From contig NZ_CP107947.1 in assembly GCF_036059255.1 (NCBI RefSeq), positions 6,448,001-6,512,000 on the forward strand: 64,000 nt of DNA. Reading direction: 5' to 3'. Every line of letters begins with the position of its first letter. Position 1 is the stretch's first letter. The DNA comes from Micromonospora sp. NBC_00389 (GTDB lineage Bacteria > Actinomycetota > Actinomycetes > Mycobacteriales > Micromonosporaceae). The notes under the pieces were generated by a model. It saw only the letters and a list, made by a program, of their open reading frames with translations, did not search any database and was not told where the DNA came from. Positions 8,349 through 16,252 of this stretch are shown here, piece after piece. The translations under genes and the position numbers were made by a program.

Positions 8349-9464
8349 TCAGCTCGCGTCGGCCGTCAACCCCGCCTGCCGATTTGCCTCTGCCTTCAGC
8401 ACTCCGGATGCTTGAAGCACCTCGCTGATGGCAAGACGTAGCCGCGAAGCGAGCACCTTCCCGCAGAACCCAATATCCTCGGCGCTTGCTTGGTTGACTT
8501 CCTCGATGGCCTGCTGTGCCCGTGCGCGCGCAAGGTCGGGCTCTCGGCCGGCGAGGAAGTCGCGATGCAGCAGCCTCACCGCCTGGCTGAGGTGCTCGAT
8601 CGACGCTGGAAGGCTGGCCGGTATCGGCTCACGCTGCCGTAGCGTCGATACGACCCAATGCGACATCTCTCGGCTGTTGGAATAGGCGTATTGGAGGTGC
8701 TGGGAGGCATGCTGGTAGCGGCGCAGAATTCCTAATCGTCGCCACCGCCAGGGTGAGAGAACCGCGATCTCCGCCGCCGCAGCGACCATCTCGACCGTCT
8801 TGTTTCTCTCCTCCTCTGCCGCAACCAAGCGCTGCGAGGCGCCCTCGGCCTGTCGAACGTCACGCTGCTCCAATGCCTGAGCGGCAGCCGTGAGACTACG
8901 TGCGAAGACATCCAGCGTCGGGCCGGCAGAGCGATTGACGACGCGGACGGGGTTGGCCGGAATGATCAGCAGCGCCACGGCGATCGCGGTCGTCCCTCCG
9001 ATCAGCCCGTTGACGGTCCGCGCCACAGCCAGCTGTGAATGTTCCGCAGACAGCGTTCCCAGCAGCAAGGCGGTGCTTCCTGCATGCACCATGACGGCGC
9101 CGCTCCCGTGGATCAACGCTGCCGACGAGATCGCAAACGCCACGATCAAGGCGGTTTGTACAGGTCCCGTCCCGATGATCTGGAGGATCAACTGTCCGAT
9201 CAGCACCCCGACAATCACCCCGGCGATAAGTTCCGCCGCTCGCCTGATCCGATTGCCAAGAGCCGCTGCGATCGTGCCGATCGCGGCGGCAGGCGCAAAC
9301 AACGGCTGCGGATTGTGCAGCACGTCGCGCGCGATGAACCAGGACAGACCGACCGCTGCACCCGCTTGAACCGCGATAATGAGGTAGGTGCGAAGCCGCT
9401 CGTAAGCCCCCCGGCTTTCTCGCCACACCATCTCCTCTCCCAGACCCCGATCTCGGCTACGCAC
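8349..9464 (-). CDS. FUSC-family (aromatic acid exporter-like) membrane protein
   Basis: 371 residues from GTG 9464, which has CGGAGG six bases upstream; a TTG at 9470 would add two residues. Six hydrophobic segments in the first half (about 25-165) are typical of the FUSC/AaeB-like N-terminal module, including AAAIGTIAAALGNRIRRA. The second half is a soluble helical domain, probably cytoplasmic, with heptad-like Glu/Arg/Ala stretches. The family is linked to export of aromatic carboxylates or to membrane organisation; the substrate is unknown. Codon usage looks less GC-extreme than that of neighbours, which may indicate transfer. It stands alone next to a monooxygenase remnant, an association with aromatic metabolism that could be coincidental. 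Confidence 0.8.
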   Translation of the reverse strand: MRSRDRGLGEEMVWRESRGAYERLRTYLIIAVQAGAAVGLSWFIARDVLHNPQPLFAPAAAIGTIAAALGNRIRRAAELIAGVIVGVLIGQLILQIIGTGPVQTALIVAFAISSAALIHGSGAVMVHAGSTALLLGTLSAEHSQLAVARTVNGLIGGTTAIAVALLIIPANPVRVVNRSAGPTLDVFARSLTAAAQALEQRDVRQAEGASQRLVAAEEERNKTVEMVAAAAEIAVLSPWRWRRLGILRRYQHASQHLQYAYSNSREMSHWVVSTLRQREPIPASLPASIEHLSQAVRLLHRDFLAGREPDLARARAQQAIEEVNQASAEDIGFCGKVLASRLRLAISEVLQASGVLKAEANRQAGLTADAS

Positions 9465-10266
9465 GTTCAACCTCCGAGGAGCAACGGAGGCGCGGGGTCA
9501 TGTCTGCGGTCACCGCTCGGGGTGGTGGTCCTGCGAGGTGTGGCCGGGCACGCTGATGCAGCGCTGGCCTGGTAGCGACTTGCGCATGGGGTAGGCCCGG
9601 AATTCCGGGCCCTCGGGGCACGGATGCCCCAGCTCACAGACCGCCTGGCTGATTTCGTGGGCCGCTGGAGTGCTTCTTGGTCCGAGGCCACGGCTCCATT
9701 CTCCTGGATCCCAGTCGCCTGGTCCCGGCATCAACGGAATGGATCTGGTAAGGAAGCCCGTGCAGTCAACCGAACCTTGACACGGGTTCTCGCGCTGCCC
9801 GCGATGGGACCGTGGTGTGCGACAAGGCCGGGGACGGGATGCGGCGCGTGCACCTCCGGGCGGGCCAGTGGCCTGCCGGCAATAGCCGGCCGGCCCGAGA
9901 GGTCGCAGAGGCTCCGGGGTCAAGGGCGGCCCGCAGGGGCCGCCGTACAGCGACTCCCCCGTGACCCTGCATGGGCGGCCCCGCACACTCCACGCCGCAT
10001 CCCCGCGACGGCCGGTGGTGACTCGCGCTACGACGCTACGGCCGCCGCGCCCCGGCTGGCTGCCGGCCCACCGGTTTGCCACCCCGCCGGCCTGTCATTC
10101 TCCGGCGGCCCCGGGTTCCCCGGGCTTGCGCGCCAAGCCGCCGGGCACAGGCGGGGCGCAGCGGCCCCGGAGCGCGAGCCCGGCTGTCGAACTCACCGCA
10201 GCCGCGGTGACCCGCTAGGTGCGGCAAGTCGTTAGGCGATGCCGGGTGGTTGAAGGGTCGGTACTG

Positions 10267-10317
10267 GGGTTTCCCGCCGGACCATGTGCGCGGGTTTCCC
10301 GCCTGGACCATGTGCGC
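10267..10317. repeat. Two-copy tandem repeat, 25 and 26 bases
   Basis: GGGTTTCCCGCC followed by GGACCATGTGCGC occurs at 10267-10291 and again at 10292-10317, the second copy with one extra T. It lies about 100 bases before the ArsR gene. No function is evident. Confidence 0.85.
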
Positions 10318-10375
10318 GGGTCGGCGCCGGAGTGTCGAGGATCACTTCGGGCGGGGCTGCAGTCACTCAACCATA

Positions 10376-10401
10376 TGAAGAGGTCTTCAATTGCCTAATT
10401 G
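10376..10401. promoter_or_regulatory. Overlapping palindromes before the ArsR-SulP operon
   Basis: TGAAGA-GG-TCTTCA (10376-10389) is directly followed by CAATT-GCCT-AATTG (10388-10401). Both are perfect inverted repeats in a locally AT-rich stretch 22 bases before the ArsR start codon. This is the expected place for an autoregulatory ArsR operator or the promoter it covers. Confidence 0.55.
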
Positions 10402-10422
10402 CTAGTCATGCTGGGAGGGCGT

Positions 10423-10788
10423 GTGGCGCTACCGCTGTACGAGAGAAAAGCGGAGTTCTTCCGCACGCTCGGGCATCCGGTGCGTATCCGGGTACTGGAG
10501 CTGCTTGGCGATGGGCCGATGCCGGTGCGGGATCTGCTGGCTGAGGTGGAGATCGAGGCGTCAAGCCTGTCTCAGCAGCTGTCGGTGCTGCGCCGGGCCG
10601 GGATCGTGACGTCCCGGCGGGACGGGTCGGCGGTCATCTACGCACTCGCAGGCCCGGACGTGGCCGATCTGATGCGGGCGGCCCGACGCTTCCTCACCGA
10701 GATGCTGACAGGTCAGGCTGAGCTGCTTGAGACGCTCCGCGAGGACCAGGACAACGCCGACGACCCGTCGCTCCCGGTGCCGCGGTGA
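10423..10788 (+). CDS. ArsR-family transcriptional repressor without cysteines, copy 1
   Basis: A 121-residue winged-helix protein. The start GTG 10423 has GGGAGG just upstream and aligns with the MSTPLYQ start of the second ArsR in this window (14764); ATG 10408 is an alternative. The DNA-recognition helix lies near SSLSQQLSVLRRAGIVTSRR, followed by the wing DGSAVIYAL. There are no cysteines, so the usual thiol metal site is absent and another signal is likely. It overlaps the SulP gene (GTGA at 10785), so it probably controls that transporter and itself through the palindromes upstream. Confidence 0.9.
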   Translation: MALPLYERKAEFFRTLGHPVRIRVLELLGDGPMPVRDLLAEVEIEASSLSQQLSVLRRAGIVTSRRDGSAVIYALAGPDVADLMRAARRFLTEMLTGQAELLETLREDQDNADDPSLPVPR

Positions 10789-12503
10789 GCGCCGCCGCCC
10801 TCGCCCGCTCAACCTGGCGCCGGGTGGCTGTCCTGCTGCCGACGAAGGCGGATGTCGCCGCGATGCGTCGGCAGCCCCGCCGCGACCTCATTGCTGGGCT
10901 CACGGTTGCGGTGGTCGCGCTGCCCTTGGCGCTGGGGTTCGGGGTGTCCTCCGGCCTGGGGGCGGCCGCCGGCCTGGCGACCGCCATCGTGGCCGGGATC
11001 CTCGCGGCACTGTTCGGCGGGTCCAATCTGCAGGTGTCTGGGCCTACCGGCGCGATGACGGTGGTGCTGGTGCCGATCGTGGCGACCTACGGACCCGGAG
11101 GTGTGCTCACCGTCGGTGTGCTGGCGGGCGTGATTCTGCTGGCTCTGGCCCTGCTCCGCGCCGGCCGATACGTGCGTTACGTGCCGGCTCCGGTGGTGGA
11201 GGGCTTCACCGTGGGAATCGCTGCGGTGATCTTCCTGCAACAGGTTCCCGCAGCGTTGGGGGTGCCGAACCCGGACGGCGAGAAGGTCGCCGCGGTGGCC
11301 TGGCGAGCGCTGGTCGAGTTCGCCAGCCACCCGAACTGGCCCGCGCTGATATTGGCGCTCGGGGTGGCGGCGGCGATGCTGGCCGGTGCGCGTTGGCGCC
11401 CCACGGTGCCGTTCTCGCTGATCGCGGTGGCCACGGCCACCGTACTCGGGCAACTGTTGTCGCTCAATGTCACCCGCATCGGTGTCCTGCCGGCCACCCT
11501 TCCCGTTCCCTCGCTGGGTTTTCTGGACCTGGCCGCGGTGCCGACGTTGTTCAGCTCGGCGTTGGCGGTCGCTGCCCTGGCTGCGTTGGAGAGCCTGCTG
11601 TCGGCGACCGTCGCCGACGGCATGACCGTCAACCAGCGCCACGACCCGGATCGGGAACTGTTCGGTCAGGGAGTGGCGAACTTGGTGACCCCGCTTTTCG
11701 GCGGTGTACCGGCGACGGCGGCGATCGCCCGCACCGCAGTCAACGTCCGCTCCGGAGCCCAGTCGCGGCTCGCCTCGCTGACCCACGCGATTGCCCTGGC
11801 GGTGATCATCTTGGTGGCCGCCCCGCTGGTGGCCTACATTCCGCTCGCCGCGCTGGCCGGGGTGCTGCTGGCCACGGCTGTGCGCATGGTCGAGGTGGGT
11901 TCGCTGGCCGCGCTGGCCCGCTCGACCCGCTCTGACGCTCTCATCATGGCTCTGACCGCGATCGCCACCCTCGCCCTGGACCTGATCGCCGCGGTGGGAA
12001 TCGGCCTCGTCCTCGCTGCCGCCCTGGCCATCCGCAAGATCGCGCGTGCGGCTCGGCTGGAGGAGGTCCCGCTCGACATCACCGATCATCACGTCGAGGA
12101 GGCCGCCCTGCTCCGCGAGCACATCGTGGCCTACCGCTTCGACGGGCCGCTGTTCTTCGCCGCCGCCCACCGGTTCCTGCTCGAACTGTCCCAGGTGGCG
12201 GACGTGCGGGTGATCATCTTGCGCATGTCAAGGGTGTCGACGATCGACGGCACCGGCGCGCTCGTGCTGCGCGACGCGATCGAACGTCTCGAACACCGTG
12301 GCATCACGGTATACGTCTCCGGCGTCCCAGCGGGACACGAGAAGACCCTCGACGCGGTCGGCGTGCTCGACCGACTCCGCGCCGCAGACCGCGTTTTTCC
12401 CGGTACGCCAGAGGCGATCGCCGCAGCCCGAGCCCATCTGCATCACACCGGCGTCCTGGCCACCGCGCAGCGGAACGTACTCGACCCGCCCGGACGATCA
12501 TGA
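10785..12503 (+). CDS. SulP-family anion transporter with STAS domain
   Basis: 572 residues: a hydrophobic membrane domain of the SulP/SLC26 type (about 35-420; LVSG-like segment LQVSGPTGAMTVVL near 85) and a cytoplasmic STAS domain (about 440-550; RMSRVSTIDGTGALVL). Family members move sulfate, bicarbonate or dicarboxylates across the inner membrane, by proton or sodium symport or by exchange. The substrate cannot be read from the sequence. GTG start, four-base overlap with the ArsR gene. Together with the nearby malic enzyme, bicarbonate is an attractive but unproven guess. Confidence 0.9.
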   Translation: MSAAALARSTWRRVAVLLPTKADVAAMRRQPRRDLIAGLTVAVVALPLALGFGVSSGLGAAAGLATAIVAGILAALFGGSNLQVSGPTGAMTVVLVPIVATYGPGGVLTVGVLAGVILLALALLRAGRYVRYVPAPVVEGFTVGIAAVIFLQQVPAALGVPNPDGEKVAAVAWRALVEFASHPNWPALILALGVAAAMLAGARWRPTVPFSLIAVATATVLGQLLSLNVTRIGVLPATLPVPSLGFLDLAAVPTLFSSALAVAALAALESLLSATVADGMTVNQRHDPDRELFGQGVANLVTPLFGGVPATAAIARTAVNVRSGAQSRLASLTHAIALAVIILVAAPLVAYIPLAALAGVLLATAVRMVEVGSLAALARSTRSDALIMALTAIATLALDLIAAVGIGLVLAAALAIRKIARAARLEEVPLDITDHHVEEAALLREHIVAYRFDGPLFFAAAHRFLLELSQVADVRVIILRMSRVSTIDGTGALVLRDAIERLEHRGITVYVSGVPAGHEKTLDAVGVLDRLRAADRVFPGTPEAIAAARAHLHHTGVLATAQRNVLDPPGRS

Positions 12504-12534
12504 CGGCGGCGTTACCGCAGCTAGGAAGGCGGAC

Positions 12535-12852
12535 ATGGCGATGGAACCGGCCCGACGTGCGGCGTGGGACACCTATCTGACGTTGCGCGTCGGCCTGCTA
12601 CCCGACCTTGACACGCTACCGGTGGGCGACCGAAGGGTCGCGGCGAAGCTGGCCGGGCTCGCGGTCCGCATCCACTGGCATGCCCCGCTGTGGGCCGACT
12701 ACGGCAAAAGGCTCATCACCGTGGTCAGTCGTGCCCGCGAACTGCAGCGCGTCGGCGACCGTGCCGGCCTCACCGCCATGCTGCGGATCATGCTCCTGTG
12801 GCTGTTCAGACTCTCCCGAGGCGCAGTCCGGCTGCCGGGCGCCCAGCAATAG
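12535..12852 (+). CDS. Uncharacterised 105-residue protein downstream of SulP
   Basis: ATG 12535 has AGGAAGG five bases upstream, 32 bases after the SulP stop, so it is probably co-transcribed. The product starts MAMEPARRAAWDTYLTLRVG and is mostly alpha-helical, with basic and hydrophobic residues in the second half (MLRIMLLWLFRLSRGAV), possibly an amphipathic or membrane-touching helix. No family recognised. Confidence 0.65.
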   Translation: MAMEPARRAAWDTYLTLRVGLLPDLDTLPVGDRRVAAKLAGLAVRIHWHAPLWADYGKRLITVVSRARELQRVGDRAGLTAMLRIMLLWLFRLSRGAVRLPGAQQ

Positions 12853-12957
12853 CCGACTGGGGTGTGGCGTTGGAAGCTTCTCCCTGCGCAGGTGGCCGCT
12901 GGAGACGACGCCGACGGACGGGCACGCCCCGGCATCCGGAGCGGGTGTGCGGCGAGA

Positions 12958-13167
12958 TCAACCACCGATGGGTACGTCGGCCAGGTGGCGCCACAAGTCG
13001 CGGATGCTGCCGTATTCCTGGTCGGGCAGCCGCTGTAGCACCGCGATCACCTGCGGCCGGGCATGGCTGCTCGCGGCTGCGGCGAGCAGCTCAGCACGGC
13101 CGGCGCGGCCGGCGTCGAACGCCGTAGCGATGTGGCTGGCGAGTTCGGTGCGGGTGACTGAGAGCAC
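12958..13167 (-). CDS. DUF2795-type small protein
   Basis: 69 residues from GTG 13167, which has GAGGAGAAG three to four bases upstream. The core LLAAAASSHARPQVIAVLQRLPDQEYGS and the following RDLWRHLADVP resemble DUF2795, a small helical domain common in actinobacteria next to stress or acetyl-CoA genes. Function is unknown. It converges on the SulP operon, and its promoter faces the two hairpins and the malic-enzyme operator. Confidence 0.7.
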   Translation of the reverse strand: MLSVTRTELASHIATAFDAGRAGRAELLAAAASSHARPQVIAVLQRLPDQEYGSIRDLWRHLADVPIGG

Positions 13168-13248
13168 GACTTCTCCTCGTTGATTGCCGGCCGCCCATCG
13201 GCGCCGAAGGGATGGTTGCCAACGCGAGGTAGTTCCGTTGCGGTAAGG

Positions 13249-13292
13249 CGGCATGGCCCGCCGTACGAGAGAAGGATCGGCGGGCCATGCCG
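13249..13292. other. Long perfect stem-loop 1 in an intergenic region
   Basis: CGGCATGGCCCGCCG (13249-13263) pairs over 15 bases with 13278-13292 across a 14-base loop. It lies between two divergent genes, so it is not an obvious terminator of either. Confidence 0.7.
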
Positions 13293-13335
13293 GGTCAGCG
13301 CGCCGCTACGGCGCGGCGAGGTAACGGTGCACGGG

Positions 13336-13377
13336 GAGTCCGTTCCGCCTGACAGGGGTTGCGGGCGGAACGGACTC
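13336..13377. other. Long perfect stem-loop 2 in the same intergenic region
   Basis: GAGTCCGTTCCGCC (13336-13349) pairs over 14 bases with 13364-13377 across a 14-base loop. It has the same geometry as stem-loop 1, 44 bases away, but unrelated sequence. The pair could be insulators or ends of an unseen transcript. Confidence 0.7.
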
Positions 13378-13440
13378 GGAGCTTTGCCATGAGCGGGGTC
13401 ACCAGTCACGCCTTCACAGCATTGGCTTCTTGGCGCTCTG

Positions 13441-13466
13441 ATGACTTGCTAACTTTAGCAAGTCAT
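13441..13466. promoter_or_regulatory. 26-base perfect palindrome, probable ArsR operator over a promoter
   Basis: The arms ATGACTTGCTAA and TTAGCAAGTCAT flank a CT centre with no mismatch. TAACTT (13450-13455) inside it could be a -10 box, so a bound protein would block transcription of the genes that follow. The TTGCTAA core resembles ArsR-family sites, and an ArsR gene ends this operon. The right edge contains the AT of a start codon at 13465. Confidence 0.8.
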
Positions 13467-13566
13467 GAGATTCGTTTGGGTCGAAGGGTGGCCGGACCGG
13501 GAACTGGCTTACGCCGCACCGGTCCGGATGACCGACGCCTGGACGTCGCGGATCGCCGAGGAGTAG
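13465..13566 (+). CDS. Possible 33-residue leader peptide before the malic-enzyme gene
   Basis: ATG 13465 abuts the palindrome, so the mRNA would be leaderless or nearly so. The frame begins MRFVWVEGWPDRELAYAAP, ends IAEE-stop at 13566, and stops 13 bases before the next ATG. The third codon positions are GC-rich, as in real genes here. GAGGAG at its end may serve the downstream gene, suggesting translational coupling. No family recognised. It could instead be a decayed piece of the missing malic-enzyme N-terminus. Confidence 0.35.
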   Translation: MRFVWVEGWPDRELAYAAPVRMTDAWTSRIAEE

Positions 13567-13579
13567 GCGGCGTCACCGG

Positions 13580-14767
13580 ATGGATGCCAATAGTGGAGGC
13601 CCGGCACGGCTGCAACGGCGGCCGGACCAGTTGGGGGCCACGGGCGGAGCGCGGAACGAAAGCCAACGAGTTGACCCGGGCGCGGCTGGCGAGGTGACCG
13701 GGCGGCGTAACCGGGTGGCGGTGGTGACCGATGGCACGGCGGTGCTGGGCCTGGGTGATGTGGGGCCGGCGGCGGCATTGGCGGTGATGGAGGGCAAGGC
13801 GGCCCTATTCGTCCACCTGGCCGGGATTGACGCGGTCCCGGTCTGCCTGGGCACCAAGCACCCGGACGAGTTCGTGGCGGCGGTGCGGGCTCTGGCCCCC
13901 TCGTTCGGGGGGATCGACCTGGAGGCGATTGCCGCGCCGGCCTGTTTCGAGGTGGAGCGGCGGCTGCAGGAGGCGCTGGACATTCCGGTGTTCCACGACG
14001 ACCAGCACGGCACAGCGATCGTGGTCCTGGCCGCGCTGCGCAACGCATTGCGGGTGGTGGGCAAGCGTGTGGAGTCGGCGCGGCTGGTCGTGGTCGGGGC
14101 CGGCCCGGCGGGTACGGCGACGGCGAAGTTGCTGGTGGCGGGCGGCGCCACCGATGTGGTGGTGGTGGTCCGGGGCGGGGTGCTGCACCGCGACGACATG
14201 CCCTGGTTGCCGCCGCACGAGGCACGGCTGGCCGAATTGACCAACCGGCGACGGGTCCGTGGCGGGCTGGCCGATGCCCTAGCGGGGGCGGACGCGGTGG
14301 TGGGATTGTCTCGGGCGGGGGTGCTAACCCGGGCATTGGTGGCGTCGATGGGCGAGGCGCCGGTGGTGTTCGCGTTGGCCGCCCCGGAGCCGGAGATTCG
14401 TCCTGAGCTGGTGAGTGACATCGCCGCAGTGGTAGCCACTGGGCACGGCGACTACCCGAACCGGGTCGACAACGCGCTGGCGTTCCCGGGCGTGTTCCGG
14501 GGTGCGTTGGATGCGCGGGCGCCGCGGATCACAATGCCGATGCGGCTGGCCGCCGCTGATGTGCTGGCCGGGCTGGTGCCGCGGGAGGCGCTGTCGACCA
14601 CCCGGCTGCTACCCGAGGTGCTCGACGAACAGGTGGCGCCCACGGTGGCCGGGGCGGTGGCGGCGGTCGCGGCCGAGCGGCGGCGCCGTGTCGCTCCGGC
14701 GGCCGGTGGCGTGCTCCGGCAGGACACGGCTCGTAACGTATCCCCGCAGGAAGGGGTGGGCCCGTGA
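13580..14767 (+). CDS. Divergent malic enzyme-like protein with altered N-terminus
   Basis: 395 residues. From about residue 45 it follows the NAD(P)-malic enzyme family: VAVVTDGTAVLGLGD, the lysine segment MEGKAAL (K73), HDDQHGT (139-145) and the dinucleotide fold VVGAGPAGTA (172-180). By family knowledge several catalytic features are changed. The N-terminal segment carrying the catalytic tyrosine (usually YTPGVA) is not found. The metal-binding Glu-Asp pair reads Glu-Ala (E115-A116). The usual PNQxNN segment reads PNRVDN. It may be a malic enzyme with changed chemistry, or an inactive regulator-like relative. The ATG start is uncertain. It overlaps the following ArsR gene (GTGA at 14764). 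Confidence 0.72.
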   Translation: MDANSGGPARLQRRPDQLGATGGARNESQRVDPGAAGEVTGRRNRVAVVTDGTAVLGLGDVGPAAALAVMEGKAALFVHLAGIDAVPVCLGTKHPDEFVAAVRALAPSFGGIDLEAIAAPACFEVERRLQEALDIPVFHDDQHGTAIVVLAALRNALRVVGKRVESARLVVVGAGPAGTATAKLLVAGGATDVVVVVRGGVLHRDDMPWLPPHEARLAELTNRRRVRGGLADALAGADAVVGLSRAGVLTRALVASMGEAPVVFALAAPEPEIRPELVSDIAAVVATGHGDYPNRVDNALAFPGVFRGALDARAPRITMPMRLAAADVLAGLVPREALSTTRLLPEVLDEQVAPTVAGAVAAVAAERRRRVAPAAGGVLRQDTARNVSPQEGVGP

Positions 14768-15111
14768 GCACGCCGTTGTATCAGGCTAAAGCTGAGTTTT
14801 TCAAGATTTTGGGGCATCCGGCGCGGATCCGGACCCTCGAACTCCTCGCCGAACGGGAGCACGCGGTCTCGGAGCTGCTGCCGCAGGTGGGTATCGAGGC
14901 GGCGCACCTGTCGCAGCAACTGGCGGTGCTACGCCGGGCGAACCTGGTGGTGACCCGCCGAGATGGTTCGACCGTGTACTACTCGCTGGTCAGCCCGCAC
15001 GTAGCCGAGTTGCTGGCGGTGGCGCGGCGGATCCTGACCGAGGTGTTGACCAGTCAGGCCGAACTGCTGGGTGACCTGCGTGCCGCGACCGAGCGCGCTG
15101 AACCCTCGTGA
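14764..15111 (+). CDS. ArsR-family transcriptional repressor without cysteines, copy 2
   Basis: 115 residues, closely related to the ArsR at 10423 (shared PLY-x-x-KAEFF-x-x-LGHP, LSQQL-x-VLRRA and RRDGS segments). The recognition helix is near AAHLSQQLAVLRRANLVVTRR. No cysteine is present, so metal sensing through thiols is unlikely. It is the last gene of the malic-enzyme operon and probably represses it at the 13441-13466 palindrome. The two paralogues may also cross-regulate each other's operons. Confidence 0.9.
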   Translation: MSTPLYQAKAEFFKILGHPARIRTLELLAEREHAVSELLPQVGIEAAHLSQQLAVLRRANLVVTRRDGSTVYYSLVSPHVAELLAVARRILTEVLTSQAELLGDLRAATERAEPS

Positions 15112-15606
15112 ACAAGCGGTCAAGGTCGGCAGCACGGTGGCCCTCATGAGCAGGAGCCGATGGCGTCGATGATCGGAGCGGACATTGGGGCTGATCGGCA
15201 AAATCCGCAGCGTAGGTCGGCCGGCCGAACCCGCGCCCGAGGCCCCGATGGGGCCGCTGCCGGCTCAGCCTGGTGTATGACCTCGAGCGGCATGGGGTAC
15301 GGCTGGTGGCCTCGCTGCCGCACGCTGACGTGTTGACCGGTGTCCGACGTGATGGCGGTGGACGTGCAGGTGCCGGGCTGCCCGCCGGAACCCGCTGCGA
15401 TCGTGTCCGCCCTGCGCGGCTCGACGGGCCGGTGAACCAGACTGCCGCCGCCGAGGGTTGGACGCTCGGGGAGGGGCTGCCGCCCGGCGGGAACTCTTCG
15501 TGCACCCGGCCCGGCTCGGGAAGCGCGCCCCCTCTCCGGGAGGGCGTCCCGCCGTCCCTCGTGGCCGTAGAGAACTCTCCGCCGGGAGGGAGCCCTCCTT
15601 CCATGC
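15112..15606. other. Gene debris with an imperfect long inverted repeat
   Basis: No intact gene. A plus-strand stretch near 15264-15336 encodes SLVYDLERHGVRLVASLPH, which resembles the beginning of ThDP-binding decarboxylase subunits (sulfopyruvate-decarboxylase type), but it degenerates quickly. Further on, 15473-15497 and 15577-15602 are imperfectly complementary GC-rich arms (core CCCGGCGG) around about 80 bases, possibly a terminator or a small mobile-repeat relic just after the RraA-like gene. Confidence 0.4.
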
Positions 15607-16089
15607 CTACGCGCGCCGGCCGAAGGGCAGGACGACGATGCCGTCGTCGTCGCTGTGAACCTCGGCGCCGGGATTGAAGGTGCAGTTTCCGAACGCCACC
15701 GGCACATTCCGCTCGCCGGCCCCGGTCTTGGCGCTCTTGCGGGGGTTGGAGCCGAGCGCCTTGATGCCGATCGGAAGGGCGCGCAGGGCGGCGACATCGC
15801 GGACGGCACCGTTGATCACCACACCCGCCCAGCCGTTCTCCGCCGCCATACCGGCGATCACGTCGCCCATCAGAGCCGTGTGCACGGACCCGCCACCGTC
15901 CACCACCAGCACCCGCCCCTCACCCGGTGCGGAGACGACCGACTTCAGCAGGGCGTTGTCCTCAAAGCAGCGCACGGTGACCGCCGGTCCGCTGAAGGCG
16001 TGGATTCCACCGAACTGGCGCAGCTGCGTGTCGCACGAGCCGAGTTCGTCCATGTACCGGTCGTAAAGGTCTGCGGTGGGGGCCTGCAT
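15607..16089 (-). CDS. RraA-like protein (RNase E regulator / oxaloacetate decarboxylase fold)
   Basis: 160 residues, the full length of the RraA family, with [24 protein letters not shown] carrying the family's glycine-rich substrate/metal site (GD near the start, RD at its end). Family members either bind RNase E or act as class II aldolases/decarboxylases on 4-carboxy-4-hydroxy-2-oxoadipate-type acids. Beside a tricarboxylate transporter the enzyme role is more plausible here. ATG 16089 has GAAGGA upstream; the frame is open further 5' without homology. It is 163 bases downstream of the universal stress gene and may belong to the tct transcript. Confidence 0.85.
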   Translation of the reverse strand: MQAPTADLYDRYMDELGSCDTQLRQFGGIHAFSGPAVTVRCFEDNALLKSVVSAPGEGRVLVVDGGGSVHTALMGDVIAGMAAENGWAGVVINGAVRDVAALRALPIGIKALGSNPRKSAKTGAGERNVPVAFGNCTFNPGAEVHSDDDGIVVLPFGRRA

Positions 16090-16252
16090 GGTTCGTCCTT
16101 CTTCCACTTTGGGTGTCGGATCCAGGGACGGTGACGGGCGTAGTCCGGTGGCGGTGACGGCCGCTGGGTGCGGTTTGAGGCTGGCACAGGGATTCCCTTC
16201 CGCTCCGGCTGGTTCAGGAAAGGGTCCCCGCGGACGGCAGAAAGCGTCGCAC

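Larger units (their letters stand above)
9465..10422. other. About 950 bases without a supported gene
   Basis: No open frame here shows recognisable homology on either strand. A minus-strand frame ending near 9510 includes AVCELGHPCPEGPEF, but it has no ribosome site and no family match I know. The right part holds a tandem repeat and operator-like palindromes, listed separately. It looks like degraded sequence between two transcription units. Confidence 0.5.

Noticed and set aside
10809..12170. Long minus-strand open frame opposite the SulP gene
   Set aside because: Arg/Gly/His-rich antisense translation typical of high-GC coding DNA; no domain, no ribosome site.
13249..13377. Two hairpins as a minimal CRISPR or integron attachment site
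   Set aside because: The two stems have unrelated sequences and there is no repeated unit or integrase gene.
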